5,052 nucleotides of DNA from CAIWXH01 sp964555675 (GCA_964555675.1 CAZKTU010000364.1:1-5052); one strand, 5' to 3'; numbered from the stretch's first letter, positions 1 to 4,932 are shown. Made by a program: numbers and translations. Notes: a model not told the origin generated them from the letters alone.

Positions 1-108
1 CAATCGGTGCCCTACGCCTCCGACTGGACGATCGCCATCGTCGAGGAGCCGGTGCAGCCCGCCGTGCTCGCCGAGACGATCAAGTTCCTGCTCAACCCCG
101 ACGGTTAA
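1..108 (+). CDS. 3' end of an unidentified protein gene
   Basis: The window opens inside a gene in frame 1, which reads 35 codons to a TAA at 106-108. The visible tail has the pattern of an alternating beta strand (DWTIAIVEEPV), a proline turn and a closing amphipathic helix (PAVLAETIKFLL). This resembles the last strand and helix of a response-regulator receiver domain, where a KP(V/F) motif is usual, but here the corresponding position reads EEPV, so the conserved lysine is absent. Codon use (G/C in most third positions) matches the neighbours and supports real coding. With only 35 residues the family cannot be fixed; a receiver or hybrid-kinase tail is a guess. No convincing intrinsic terminator follows the stop codon. 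Confidence 0.6.
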   Translation, partial: QSVPYASDWTIAIVEEPVQPAVLAETIKFLLNPDG

Positions 109-159
109 GCTGGCCGCTGCGGCGTTAGTACAGCTCTCCGGGAGGGTCGGCCTAGTTGC

Positions 160-218
160 GACCAAAGACCAACAACGACCAAAGACCAAAGACCAAAGAC
201 CAAAGACCAACACCGACC
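160..218 (+). repeat. GACCAAA heptamer tandem array
   Basis: The heptamer GACCAAA or a close variant is repeated about eight times: at 160 and 167, then after a 3-base slip at 177, 184, 191, 198 and 205, with a degenerate unit ending at 218. The unit fits the consensus RGACSAA, which also fits the arrays at 243-281 (opposite strand) and 3987-4014. The array is intergenic, and any open frame through it is a by-product of the repeat. Heptamer repeats of this kind occur between genes in several bacterial groups; no function is established from this sequence. Confidence 0.85.
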
Positions 219-242
219 AGGGGAGCGCACTGCTAGAATTTT

Positions 243-281
243 GTCCTTGGTCCTTCGTCCTTGGTCCTTCGTCCTTCGTCC
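243..281 (-). repeat. Inverted heptamer array (GTCCTTS units)
   Basis: Five complete GTCCTTG/GTCCTTC units start at 243, 250, 257, 264 and 271, and a partial GTCC lies at 278-281. Read on the minus strand these are SAAGGAC units, the same RGACSAA-type heptamer as the array at 160-218 but facing it. Positions 177-210 can pair with 247-280 in register with 27 of 34 positions matched. The mismatches fall at fixed places in each heptamer, so the two arrays together form a long imperfect inverted repeat. Confidence 0.85.
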
Positions 282-320
282 CGACTCCCTGCGAACATAC
301 AACGGGCCGTGCTACCCGGC

Positions 321-350
321 TTGACCAGATCGCGCGGGCACGTCAATAAT
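321..350 (+). promoter_or_regulatory. Sigma70-type promoter for the catabolic operon
   Basis: A TTGACC -35 element (321-326, 5/6 to consensus) and an AATAAT -10 element (345-350, 5/6) are separated by 18 bases. Transcription would start near 357, giving a leader of about 25 bases before the ribosome binding site of the first gene. This is the best promoter match between the heptamer arrays and the gene. Confidence 0.6.
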
Positions 351-381
351 AAGCGCATCACCCTGCAGCCAAAGGAGTATG

Positions 382-1566
382 ATGCGCATCACCGACGTGG
401 CCACCTTTGTGGTGGGCAATCCGCCGCCGTCTTTCGGGGGGCGCTATTGGATCTTTCTGAAGCTCACCACCGACAGCGGCGTGGTGGGCTACGGCGAGGT
501 CTACTCGATCCCCTTCCACCCCCGCGTCGTCGCCCAGATGATTGAGGATGTCTGCGCCCGTAAGGTGATCGGCGCCGACCCCTTCCAGATCGAGCGGCTC
601 TGGCGCATCATCTACTCCTCCGGCTTCACCCAGCGCCCCGACCCGTCGCTCGTCGGCATCCTCAGCGGCATCGAGATGGCCTGCTGGGATATCGTCGGCA
701 AAGAGCTCGACAAACCTGTCTACCAACTCCTCGGCGGGCAGGTCCACGAACGACTGCGCACCTACACCTACCTCTACCCCGAGCCCGGCGACCGCGCCGA
801 TGTCTACCACGACCCCGAGCTGGCCGCCGAGCGCGCCGTTGCCTATCTCGCCCAGGGCTTCAGCGCGGTGAAGTTCGACCCGATCGGCCCCTACTCGGCC
901 TTCGACCCGCGCCAGCTCAGCCTCGAGGCCCTGAGCCACACCGAGCGCTTCGTCGGCACGGTGCGCGCCGCCGTGGGCGACCGCTGCGACCTGCTGCTGG
1001 GCGCCCACGGCCAGATGACGCCCGCCGGCGCGCTCCGCCTGGCCCGCCGCCTCGAGCCCTTCGACTTGCTCTGGTTCGAGGAGCCCACCCCCCCCGAGAG
1101 CCCCGAGCAGCTGGCCCTGGTGGCCCGTGGGACGAGTATCCCCATCGCCACAGGCGAGCGCTTGACCACCAAGTACGAGTTCGCCCGCCTGATCGCGGCC
1201 CAGGCCGCCGCCATCCTTCAGCCGGCCCTCGGGCGGGTCGGCGGTATCCTCGAGGCAAAGAAGATCGCCGGCATGGCCGAGGCCGCCTATGTCCAGATTG
1301 CGCCGCATATGTACTGCGGCCCGATCTCCGCCGCCGCCGATCTGCAGGTGGCCGCCTGTAGCCCCAACTTCCTCATCCAGGAGAGCATCATGACCATGGG
1401 CGGTTTCCACGCCCAGATCCTCAAGCAACCCCTCGTCTGGCAGGACGGCGCGATCATCCCCCCCACCGCCCCCGGCCTGGGCGTCGAGCTGAACGAGGCG
1501 GTGGCCCTGGCCCACCCCTACACTGGCGACTTGCTTCATCTGGAGATGGCGGATCGGCCGATCTGA
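382..1566 (+). CDS. Enolase-superfamily (mandelate racemase/muconate lactonizing-like) dehydratase
   Basis: A 394-residue protein, the normal length for this family, whose members abstract a proton alpha to a carboxylate and usually dehydrate sugar acids in the cytoplasm. Numbered from the ATG at 382: an N-terminal capping domain with GYGE (Glu39); the family signature SGIEMACWD (about 95-103); and a TIM barrel carrying VKFD (Lys164, Asp166), HGQ (209-211), WFEEP (Glu233), ATGE (Glu259), a GGI..AKKIA segment (about 287-296), APH (His309) and QES (Glu334). The second and third metal-ligand glutamates are present, but the usual first-ligand Asp before HG is Gly207 (GAHGQ). I recall this GxHGQ form in a whole subgroup, so it need not mean inactivity. 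AAAGGAG at 371-377 lies too close to the ATG at 379, so the adjacent ATG at 382 is preferred. First gene of a three-gene operon; the substrate (galactonate-, mannonate- or gluconate-like) cannot be assigned. Confidence 0.93.
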   Translation: MRITDVATFVVGNPPPSFGGRYWIFLKLTTDSGVVGYGEVYSIPFHPRVVAQMIEDVCARKVIGADPFQIERLWRIIYSSGFTQRPDPSLVGILSGIEMACWDIVGKELDKPVYQLLGGQVHERLRTYTYLYPEPGDRADVYHDPELAAERAVAYLAQGFSAVKFDPIGPYSAFDPRQLSLEALSHTERFVGTVRAAVGDRCDLLLGAHGQMTPAGALRLARRLEPFDLLWFEEPTPPESPEQLALVARGTSIPIATGERLTTKYEFARLIAAQAAAILQPALGRVGGILEAKKIAGMAEAAYVQIAPHMYCGPISAAADLQVAACSPNFLIQESIMTMGGFHAQILKQPLVWQDGAIIPPTAPGLGVELNEAVALAHPYTGDLLHLEMADRPI

Positions 1567-1592
1567 AACGTAGCGCTAGGGGAGCGAAGGCC

Positions 1593-2507
1593 ATGCAGCT
1601 TGGGTTTATCGGCGTTGGGAACCTGGGCGTCCACCTGGCCGGCAGTCTGCTGCGGGCCGGATTTCCACTGACGGTGTACGATCTAAACCGCGAGGCGGCC
1701 CAGGGGCTGCTGGAGGCGGGCGCGCGCTGGGCCGACTCGCCCCAGGCTGTGGCCGCGGCCTCGGATACGGTCTTCACCTGCCTGCCCTCGCCGCGAGCGG
1801 TAGAGACGGTCGTAGCCGGGCCAGCCGGTTTGCTGGCCGGGTTCGCCCCCGGCGCCACCTGGATCGATATGAGCACCAACGACCGCGAGCTGCTGCTAAG
1901 CCTGGCCGAGCGCGCTGCCGCCAAGGGCGTGGGCTGCCTTGAGGCGCCGGTCACGGGCGGGGTGCATCGGGCGGCGGCCGGCGCGATCACGGTGCTGGTC
2001 GGCGGCGACGAGACGCTCTACCGGGCGCACCTGCCCGCCTTTACGGCCATGGGGGGCCAGGTCTTCTATATGGGACCCCTCGGCAGCGCCGCGGTGATCA
2101 AGGTGATCACCAACATGCTCGCCTTTATCCATCTCGTCGCCACCGGCGAGGCGCTGATGCTCGCCCGGCGCGGCGGGATCGACCTGGCCCAGGCCTTCGC
2201 CGTGATCAAGGCCAGCTCGGGCAACAGCTTCGTCCACGAGACCGAGGGCCAGCTGATCCTCAACGGCAGCTACAATATCAACTTCACCATGGATCTGGCC
2301 TGCAAAGATCTGGGCTTCGCCACCGAGCTCGGCCGCAACTTCGGCGTCCCCCTGGAGCTGGCCGGCCTCGTCGAACAAACCTTCATCCGCGCCCGCGCCC
2401 AGTATGGCGGGGCCGCCTGGTCGACCATGGTCGTCAAGCTGCTCGAGGACGCCCTGCATACCGATCTGCGCGCGCCCGGCTTCCCGGCCGAGCTCGCGCC
2501 CGAGTAG
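1593..2507 (+). CDS. Beta-hydroxyacid dehydrogenase (3-hydroxyisobutyrate dehydrogenase / tartronate semialdehyde reductase family)
   Basis: A 304-residue protein of typical length for this NAD(P)-dependent family, which interconverts a beta-hydroxyacid and its semialdehyde. The N-terminal Rossmann fold has GVGNLG (7-12), with Asp30 at the end of the second strand (VYDLNR), which favours NAD, although the Asn-Arg that follows leaves NADP possible. Then come CLPSP (63-67), the IDMST strand (91-95), the substrate-binding loop EAPVTGG (117-123) and the catalytic-lysine helix with Lys170 and Asn174 (IKVITN), followed by the all-helical C-terminal domain with Lys238-Asp239. AGGGGAG at 1578-1584 is a well-placed ribosome binding site. 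The gene starts 26 bases after the dehydratase and ends 9 bases before the cupin gene, so the three are almost certainly co-transcribed. The pairing suggests reduction of a semialdehyde made downstream of sugar-acid dehydration; the exact substrate is unknown. Confidence 0.93.
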   Translation: MQLGFIGVGNLGVHLAGSLLRAGFPLTVYDLNREAAQGLLEAGARWADSPQAVAAASDTVFTCLPSPRAVETVVAGPAGLLAGFAPGATWIDMSTNDRELLLSLAERAAAKGVGCLEAPVTGGVHRAAAGAITVLVGGDETLYRAHLPAFTAMGGQVFYMGPLGSAAVIKVITNMLAFIHLVATGEALMLARRGGIDLAQAFAVIKASSGNSFVHETEGQLILNGSYNINFTMDLACKDLGFATELGRNFGVPLELAGLVEQTFIRARAQYGGAAWSTMVVKLLEDALHTDLRAPGFPAELAPE

Positions 2508-2516
2508 GAACAGAGT

Positions 2517-2894
2517 ATGAGCCAACCAATCATCATCCGCGAGCAGGACGCGCCCGGCGACGGCTGGGCCGACGAGGTCCACGGCACGGTGACATGGCGC
2601 ACCCTGCTGAGCGGCGACCTGACCCCGAGCGAGGCCCTCACCGCCGGGGTCGCCACGATCGCGCCGGGCCAGGAGCTGCGGCAGCACCGCCATACCCCGC
2701 CCGAGCTCTACTACATCCTGTCCGGCGCCGGCTTGGTGACAATCGACGGCGTACAGCACGAGGTTGGACCGCAGACGGCGGTCTTCATCCCCGGCGACGC
2801 CCTGCACGGCATCAAGAATATCGGCGCCGAGCCGCTGCGTTTTCTCTACGCCTTCGCGGTCGACTCGTTCGGCTCGGTCGAATATCGCTTTTGA
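2517..2894 (+). CDS. Small single-domain cupin protein
   Basis: A 125-residue protein forming one cupin beta-barrel. Motif 1 reads PGQELRQHRHTPPE..Y, giving metal ligands His57, His59 and Glu63 and the following G (Gly70). Motif 2 reads PGDALHGIKN, giving the fourth ligand His97 and Asn101. All four expected ligands are therefore present, consistent with a divalent-metal-binding cupin. Small cupins act as isomerases, lyases, dioxygenases or sugar-binding accessory proteins, and this one cannot be assigned further. AGGAA at 2506-2510 overlaps the previous stop region and serves as ribosome binding site. It is the last gene of the operon, and in context it may handle the keto-acid or semialdehyde intermediate or help open or isomerise the sugar acid. 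A large hairpin begins 11 bases after the stop. Confidence 0.9.
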   Translation: MSQPIIIREQDAPGDGWADEVHGTVTWRTLLSGDLTPSEALTAGVATIAPGQELRQHRHTPPELYYILSGAGLVTIDGVQHEVGPQTAVFIPGDALHGIKNIGAEPLRFLYAFAVDSFGSVEYRF

Positions 2895-2904
2895 GCACAA
2901 GCGA

Positions 2905-2980
2905 GGTCGCGGCAGCGCCGGCCCAGCCAGATGTCACACCTCCGCCGAAAGGCGGAGTTGACGCCGGCGCTGCCGCGGAC
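2905..2980 (+). repeat. Large nested inverted repeat / hairpin after the cupin gene
   Basis: The outer arms 2909-2922 and 2963-2976 are perfect 14-base reverse complements. The pairing extends by one more pair (2908/2977), and the GTC/GAC flanks can join across a one-base bulge. Inside are a 4-bp step (GTCA 2933-2936 with TGAC 2959-2962) and a perfect 7-bp hairpin (2940-2946 with 2951-2957) closed by a GAAA tetraloop. The left side carries a 10-base bulge (2923-2932). There is no T-run after it, so it is not a classic intrinsic terminator, though it could end or stabilise the upstream operon mRNA. Its right arm doubles as the spacer of the next promoter. Confidence 0.85.
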
Positions 2981-2986
2981 TATACT
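2958..2986 (+). promoter_or_regulatory. Near-consensus sigma70 promoter inside the hairpin
   Basis: TTGACG at 2958-2963 (5/6 to consensus) and TATACT at 2981-2986 (5/6) are separated by the ideal 17 bases, predicting a transcription start near 2993. The spacer is almost entirely the right arm of the large inverted repeat, so a DNA-binding protein recognising the palindrome, or cruciform extrusion, would interfere with the promoter. It would drive the leader and the downstream 155-residue protein gene and infA. Confidence 0.7.
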
Positions 2987-3038
2987 CAGCCGGTGCGCTG
3001 CTTCCCGTGATGCGGAGATCCGCAGAGAGGATTTGCCT

Positions 3039-3098
3039 ATGCTGACACGCTTCGGTCTGAACGCCTCCGGCTGCACCACTGTGCCGCTCACCGCGTAG
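3039..3098 (+). CDS. Putative 19-residue leader peptide
   Basis: A short ORF (ATG 3039, TAG 3096-3098) encoding MLTRFGLNASGCTTVPLTA. It starts about 46 bases after the predicted transcription start and has a strong ribosome binding site, GAGAGGA at 3025-3031, with 7 bases to the ATG. No run of one amino acid codes for an obvious sensed metabolite; the Cys-Thr-Thr stretch and three Leu/Thr pairs are the only local bias. It is followed by several hairpins and an intrinsic terminator, the usual setting of a translated attenuation leader. Its Ala-Ser-Gly codons (3063-3071) can pair with the left arm of the terminator. Translation is inferred from the ribosome binding site and position only. Confidence 0.5.
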   Translation: MLTRFGLNASGCTTVPLTA

Positions 3099-3190
3099 TC
3101 TCGGGCCCCTCGCCCGTCTGCGTCGGTCTGCGTTCCGAAGCAACCCTCCTGGTCTTCACCAGGGCGCATTGCATCTGCGAGCCGTAGGCG
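3062..3190 (+). promoter_or_regulatory. Candidate antiterminator pairing (3062-3072 with 3180-3190)
   Basis: Eleven bases within the leader ORF (3062-3072) can pair with 3180-3190, which contains the left arm of the terminator. Ten of eleven positions match, with one C/T mismatch at 3067/3185. Formation of this long-range helix would exclude the terminator. A ribosome covering or leaving 3062-3072 would switch between the two folds. Weaker local hairpins lie between them: 3102-3106/3112-3116 (5 bp) and 3148-3153/3158-3163 (6 bp, perfect). The pairing is seen in the sequence; the switching role is inference. Confidence 0.4.
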
Positions 3191-3214
3191 ATTGTTCACG
3201 CCTGCGGTGTTTTT
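3182..3214 (+). terminator. Intrinsic terminator in the leader, upstream of the unknown-infA operon
   Basis: CCGTAGGCG (3182-3190) and CGCCTGCGG (3199-3207) form a 9-bp stem with one G-U pair and an 8-base loop, followed directly by TGTTTTTG with five consecutive T. This is the only stem-plus-T-run in the window. It lies 63 bases before the start of the next gene and about 220 bases inside its transcript, so it would stop transcription before the operon unless prevented. Confidence 0.7.
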
Positions 3215-3277
3215 GTGCCGCCGGCGCAGTCCGCGGCTGTTGTCGTTCAGAGCTTCGCGCCTACCAGGAGCGTTCCC

Positions 3278-3745
3278 ATGGATCTCAGACTCGCGCTTGT
3301 GACCGCCGCCGGCCCCAACGACTGTATGCTCCGCTGGCTCGACGAGCCCGAGGAGCGCCCGGCCCGCTATAGCCCCGCGATGCAGGGCCGCATCAGAGTC
3401 GTCCCGCGCCAGCTCGTCGCAGCCGATCAGCTCACCACGCCGCCCACCGTGATGTGGCGCTGGTTCCGCGGCGTCGTCATCCTGCGCCGCGCCGACCACG
3501 TCGTGGTCGACAACCACGTCTTTCAGCCGGGTTTTCGCATTCCGATCAGCGTCATGCGGCTCCCCGATGTCCTCGAGACCGATGTAGCCCTCGGCGCCGA
3601 GGTGTTCTATAGCCACGAGCCCCACGGGGCGGTGATCGATCTGGTCGTCGACGACGGGCCCGCCCACCCGGCTCGCCTCGCCGCCGATATGTTCCCCGCG
3701 ATCGCCGAGGTCTACGCGGAGTACCGCGAGCGAGGGAGGTTCTAG
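3278..3745 (+). CDS. Unidentified 155-residue protein, co-transcribed with infA
   Basis: The start is the ATG at 3278, with CAGGAG at 3265-3270 spaced 7 bases upstream. A longer in-frame reading from GTG 3215 has no ribosome binding site and overlaps the terminator, so it is not chosen. I do not recognise the family. The protein is soluble-looking, with no signal peptide or membrane segment. It has strand-rich stretches (about 37-48, GRIRVVPRQLVA; 58-82, with MWRWFRG and VVIL...VVVDNHVF), then a GFRIPISVMRLPDVLETD segment (85-102), an SHEPHGAVIDLVVDD segment (112-126) and an acidic C-terminal helix (AEVYAEYRE). The stop codon abuts the infA start (TAGATG), implying translational coupling, and its mRNA leader carries the attenuator-like elements. 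It may have a role linked to translation, but that is inferred from position alone. Confidence 0.85.
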   Translation: MDLRLALVTAAGPNDCMLRWLDEPEERPARYSPAMQGRIRVVPRQLVAADQLTTPPTVMWRWFRGVVILRRADHVVVDNHVFQPGFRIPISVMRLPDVLETDVALGAEVFYSHEPHGAVIDLVVDDGPAHPARLAADMFPAIAEVYAEYRERGRF

Positions 3746-3970
3746 ATGCCGAAGCCGAAGCAGGACGCGCTTGAGCTCGACGGCGAGGTGATAGAGTTGC
3801 TGCCCAACGCGATGTTCCTCGTCCGCCTCGACCAAGGCCACGAGGTCCTGGCCCATATCTCGGGCAAAATGCGGGTCAATAATATCCGCGTAATCAAAGG
3901 AGACCGGGTCGTCGTCGAGCTGTCGCCCTACGACCTCAAACGCGGCCGGATCCGCACCCGCCATCGGTAG
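3746..3970 (+). CDS. infA: Translation initiation factor IF-1
   Basis: A 74-residue protein, close to the usual 70-75. It is a single S1/OB-fold domain that binds the 30S A-site during initiation with IF-2 and IF-3. Hallmarks: LPNAMFLVRLDQGHEVLAH (19-37), ISGKMR (38-43), NIRVIKGDRVVVELSPYDL (46-64) and RGRI (66-69). The C-terminus ends in basic RTRHR rather than the common YRYK-like tail, and the N-terminus is Lys/Pro-rich (MPKPKQ). GGGAGG at about 3734-3739 provides a ribosome binding site inside the preceding gene, and the ATG directly follows that gene's TAG. In many bacteria infA lies in the ribosomal protein cluster beside rpmJ; here no ribosomal gene is adjacent. It could be a relocated sole copy or a second paralogue. 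Confidence 0.97.
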   Translation: MPKPKQDALELDGEVIELLPNAMFLVRLDQGHEVLAHISGKMRVNNIRVIKGDRVVVELSPYDLKRGRIRTRHR

Positions 3971-3986
3971 TGCGGGGGTAGACGCA

Positions 3987-4014
3987 AGACCAAGGACGAA
4001 AGACCAAGGACCAA
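3987..4014 (+). repeat. Third heptamer array (RGACSAA x4)
   Basis: Four perfectly in-register heptamers, AGACCAA, GGACGAA, AGACCAA and GGACCAA, start 17 bases after the infA stop. They belong to the same family as the arrays at 160-218 and 243-281, showing a dispersed intergenic repeat. No partner inverted array is seen nearby. Confidence 0.85.
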
Positions 4015-4078
4015 CGGCTCAGCAGGAGCCCGATCTTAGTCTGTAAGGGCAACGCGCCCGCCGCCCGACCGCCGTGTC

Positions 4079-4106
4079 ACGGCCGCCCCTGTGAGGGGGC
4101 GGCCGT
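4079..4106. terminator. GC-rich perfect hairpin downstream of infA
   Basis: A4079-C4089 and G4096-T4106 are perfect 11-base reverse complements; a T-G closing pair leaves a GTGA tetraloop (GNRA type). It lies about 110 bases after infA and touches the hsdS-like repeat that starts at 4102. No T-run follows on either strand, so it may be an mRNA 3' stabiliser or a factor-assisted terminator rather than a classic intrinsic terminator. Between the heptamers and this hairpin (4015-4078) I see nothing assignable. Confidence 0.4.
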
Positions 4107-4173
4107 CGCCGCCTCTCCAGCTCCCCCCGCAACGCCCGCGCCAGCGTCGCCTGCCCGAGGCGCTCGAGCAGCG
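4102..4173 (-). pseudogene. Decayed fragment of an hsdS 3' end (direct repeat copy A)
   Basis: These 72 bases match 4933-5004 at 67 positions with no gaps. On the minus strand they read LLERLGQATLARALRGEL, a degraded version of the HsdS C-terminal hallmark LLERLERATLARAFRGEL seen in the right-hand copy. The stop codon has been lost (TAG to GAG at 4115-4117), the key Phe is Leu, and no further hsdS sequence continues upstream of it (beyond 4173). It is therefore a remnant rather than a gene. Together with the intact copy it brackets the low-GC gene between 4174 and 4932. Confidence 0.75.
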
Positions 4174-4184
4174 GCCTTAGATAA

Positions 4185-4238
4185 GCTCAGGCACCCGGTG
4201 GCTGAGCCTGTCGAAGCCAGCGCTTCGACACGGGCTCA
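4185..4238. repeat. REP-like double hairpin element
   Basis: There are two adjoining palindromes sharing the CTGAGC motif. The first is GCTCAG (4185-4190) with CTGAGC (4202-4207), plus a CAC/GTG inner step. The second is TGTCGAAGC (4209-4217) with GCTTCGACA (4222-4230), perfect over 9 bp with a 4-base loop and extended by TGAGCC/GGCTCA (4203-4208/4233-4238) across a 2-base CG bulge. The GAGCCTGTCGAAG core is, as I recall, a very widespread extragenic palindrome in bacterial genomes, of the kind mobilised by REP-associated transposases. An open frame runs through it but is not considered coding. From 4239 to 4326 I see nothing assignable. Confidence 0.7.
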
Positions 4239-4326
4239 ATCGTTCCACCGAGCGCGTCGCGCGCGAGAAGGACCTGACTGCGCCCCAGGTGCGCCCCGTA
4301 GTCCCGACCCCGGCGACGGTGTGATG

Positions 4327-4332
4327 TATACT
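4327..4332 (+). promoter_or_regulatory. Possible -10 element for the low-GC gene
   Basis: TATACT (5/6 to the -10 consensus) lies 48 bases before the gene start, at the point where base composition drops. No good -35 hexamer sits 16-18 bases upstream (the region is CCCGACC-like). A TG directly precedes it but with extended -10 spacing off by one. It is weak on its own. Confidence 0.3.
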
Positions 4333-4380
4333 TGGAGCGACCTTAGTTCACTTCACGCTTTTCGCGAAGGGTCACTTGAG

Positions 4381-4899
4381 ATGAACGATAAACTACCCGC
4401 ATGGGCACTACAGGCGGCTACAGCTGAAGATCAAGAGCTTGCCAGAGAAGCCCATCGCCACGGCAGAATACAAATCAAGTGGCCGCATGATAGAGCATTG
4501 AAAATCTGGGCAAAACAACAAGGATGGCCGACGCCATTCTTTGGTTTTGAAGAGGCATTTCTTGCCAAAATGCTCGAAACCAAGGAGCATTTCGAACGGG
4601 CCATTCAAGAAAGTGGCATCGAGATACACTTCCCCAGGCGAGAATACAGGATCACGGATGAAAAACTGCGCGAACTTGATGCCCTCTATGAGGAACGCTC
4701 AGCTAGTGGGCGCCCGACCAGTTGGGGCGACCTGGTCGAAGAACTACGCGAAATACGCCGTGCTGTAGAAGCGGGGATACTGATAACGGTTGAAGGTGAG
4801 CAGACAATTCAGAGTTGGCAGAGTTTCTACAGTTGGGCCCATGGGCGCTACCACATGCTTGAAGATGGCTATGACAACTGGATTGGCGACGACTCATAG
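4381..4899 (+). CDS. Unidentified low-GC accessory protein beside hsdS
   Basis: A 172-residue protein from the ATG at 4381, with GAAGGG at 4366-4371 nine bases upstream. An in-frame ATG at 4324 is possible but overlaps the putative -10 element, and reading further back runs through the REP-like element. I do not recognise a named family. The protein is Trp- and Glu/Asp-rich, with no signal or membrane segment. It has an N-terminal helical part, then RRAVEAGILITVEG (about 138-151) and a striking C-terminal block, SWQSFYSWAHGRYH.LEDG.D.WIGDD (about 156-171), which looks like a conserved motif. GC in sampled 60-base lines is 43-53% against 77% in a line of the dehydratase gene, and A/T-ending codons are common, so recent transfer is likely. 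It lies convergent to the hsdS end and between the two hsdS-derived repeats. An accessory or defence-island role is inference from context. Confidence 0.8.
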   Translation: MNDKLPAWALQAATAEDQELAREAHRHGRIQIKWPHDRALKIWAKQQGWPTPFFGFEEAFLAKMLETKEHFERAIQESGIEIHFPRREYRITDEKLRELDALYEERSASGRPTSWGDLVEELREIRRAVEAGILITVEGEQTIQSWQSFYSWAHGRYHMLEDGYDNWIGDDS

Positions 4900-4932
4900 G
4901 GCAAACCTCGTCGCTTCCCCGACGTGAATGTC

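Noticed and set aside
160..281. CRISPR array
   Set aside because: Units are 7 bases without spacers; this is a tandem/inverted heptamer repeat, not repeat-spacer structure.
358..1539. Long open frame on the minus strand opposite the dehydratase gene
   Set aside because: It is a shadow caused by G/C-rich third positions. Its product is low-complexity Gly/Ala/Asp-rich with no family features, while the plus-strand gene has full catalytic motifs.
1896..2900. Minus-strand open frame across the dehydrogenase and cupin genes
   Set aside because: It spans two well-supported plus-strand genes, is compositionally odd and has no motif.
3010..3045. Short 11-residue ORF overlapping the leader peptide start
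   Set aside because: It has no ribosome binding site and overlaps a small inverted repeat (3011-3024). The ORF at 3039 is much better placed.
3116..3133. Direct repeat of GTCTGCGT in the leader as a tandem operator
   Set aside because: Two 8-base copies 10 bases apart are suggestive, but too little to claim a binding site without comparative data.
3215..3277. Upstream GTG start for the 155-residue protein
   Set aside because: It lies right after the terminator T-run without a ribosome binding site. The ATG at 3278 has a clear one, and the extra residues look like translated non-coding DNA.
2846..3964. Minus-strand open frame across the leader, the unknown gene and infA
   Set aside because: It lies opposite the unmistakable IF-1 gene, the promoter and the terminator, and is a GC-driven shadow.
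4198..4380. N-terminal extension of the low-GC gene from GTG 4198
   Set aside because: It reads through the REP-like palindrome and the putative -10 element. The ATG at 4381 has a ribosome binding site and begins the protein-like composition.
4909..4924. Hairpin between the low-GC gene and hsdS as a bidirectional terminator
   Set aside because: The stem is only 5 bp (CGTCG/CGACG) with a 6-base loop and no T-run; it is expected by chance in GC-rich DNA.
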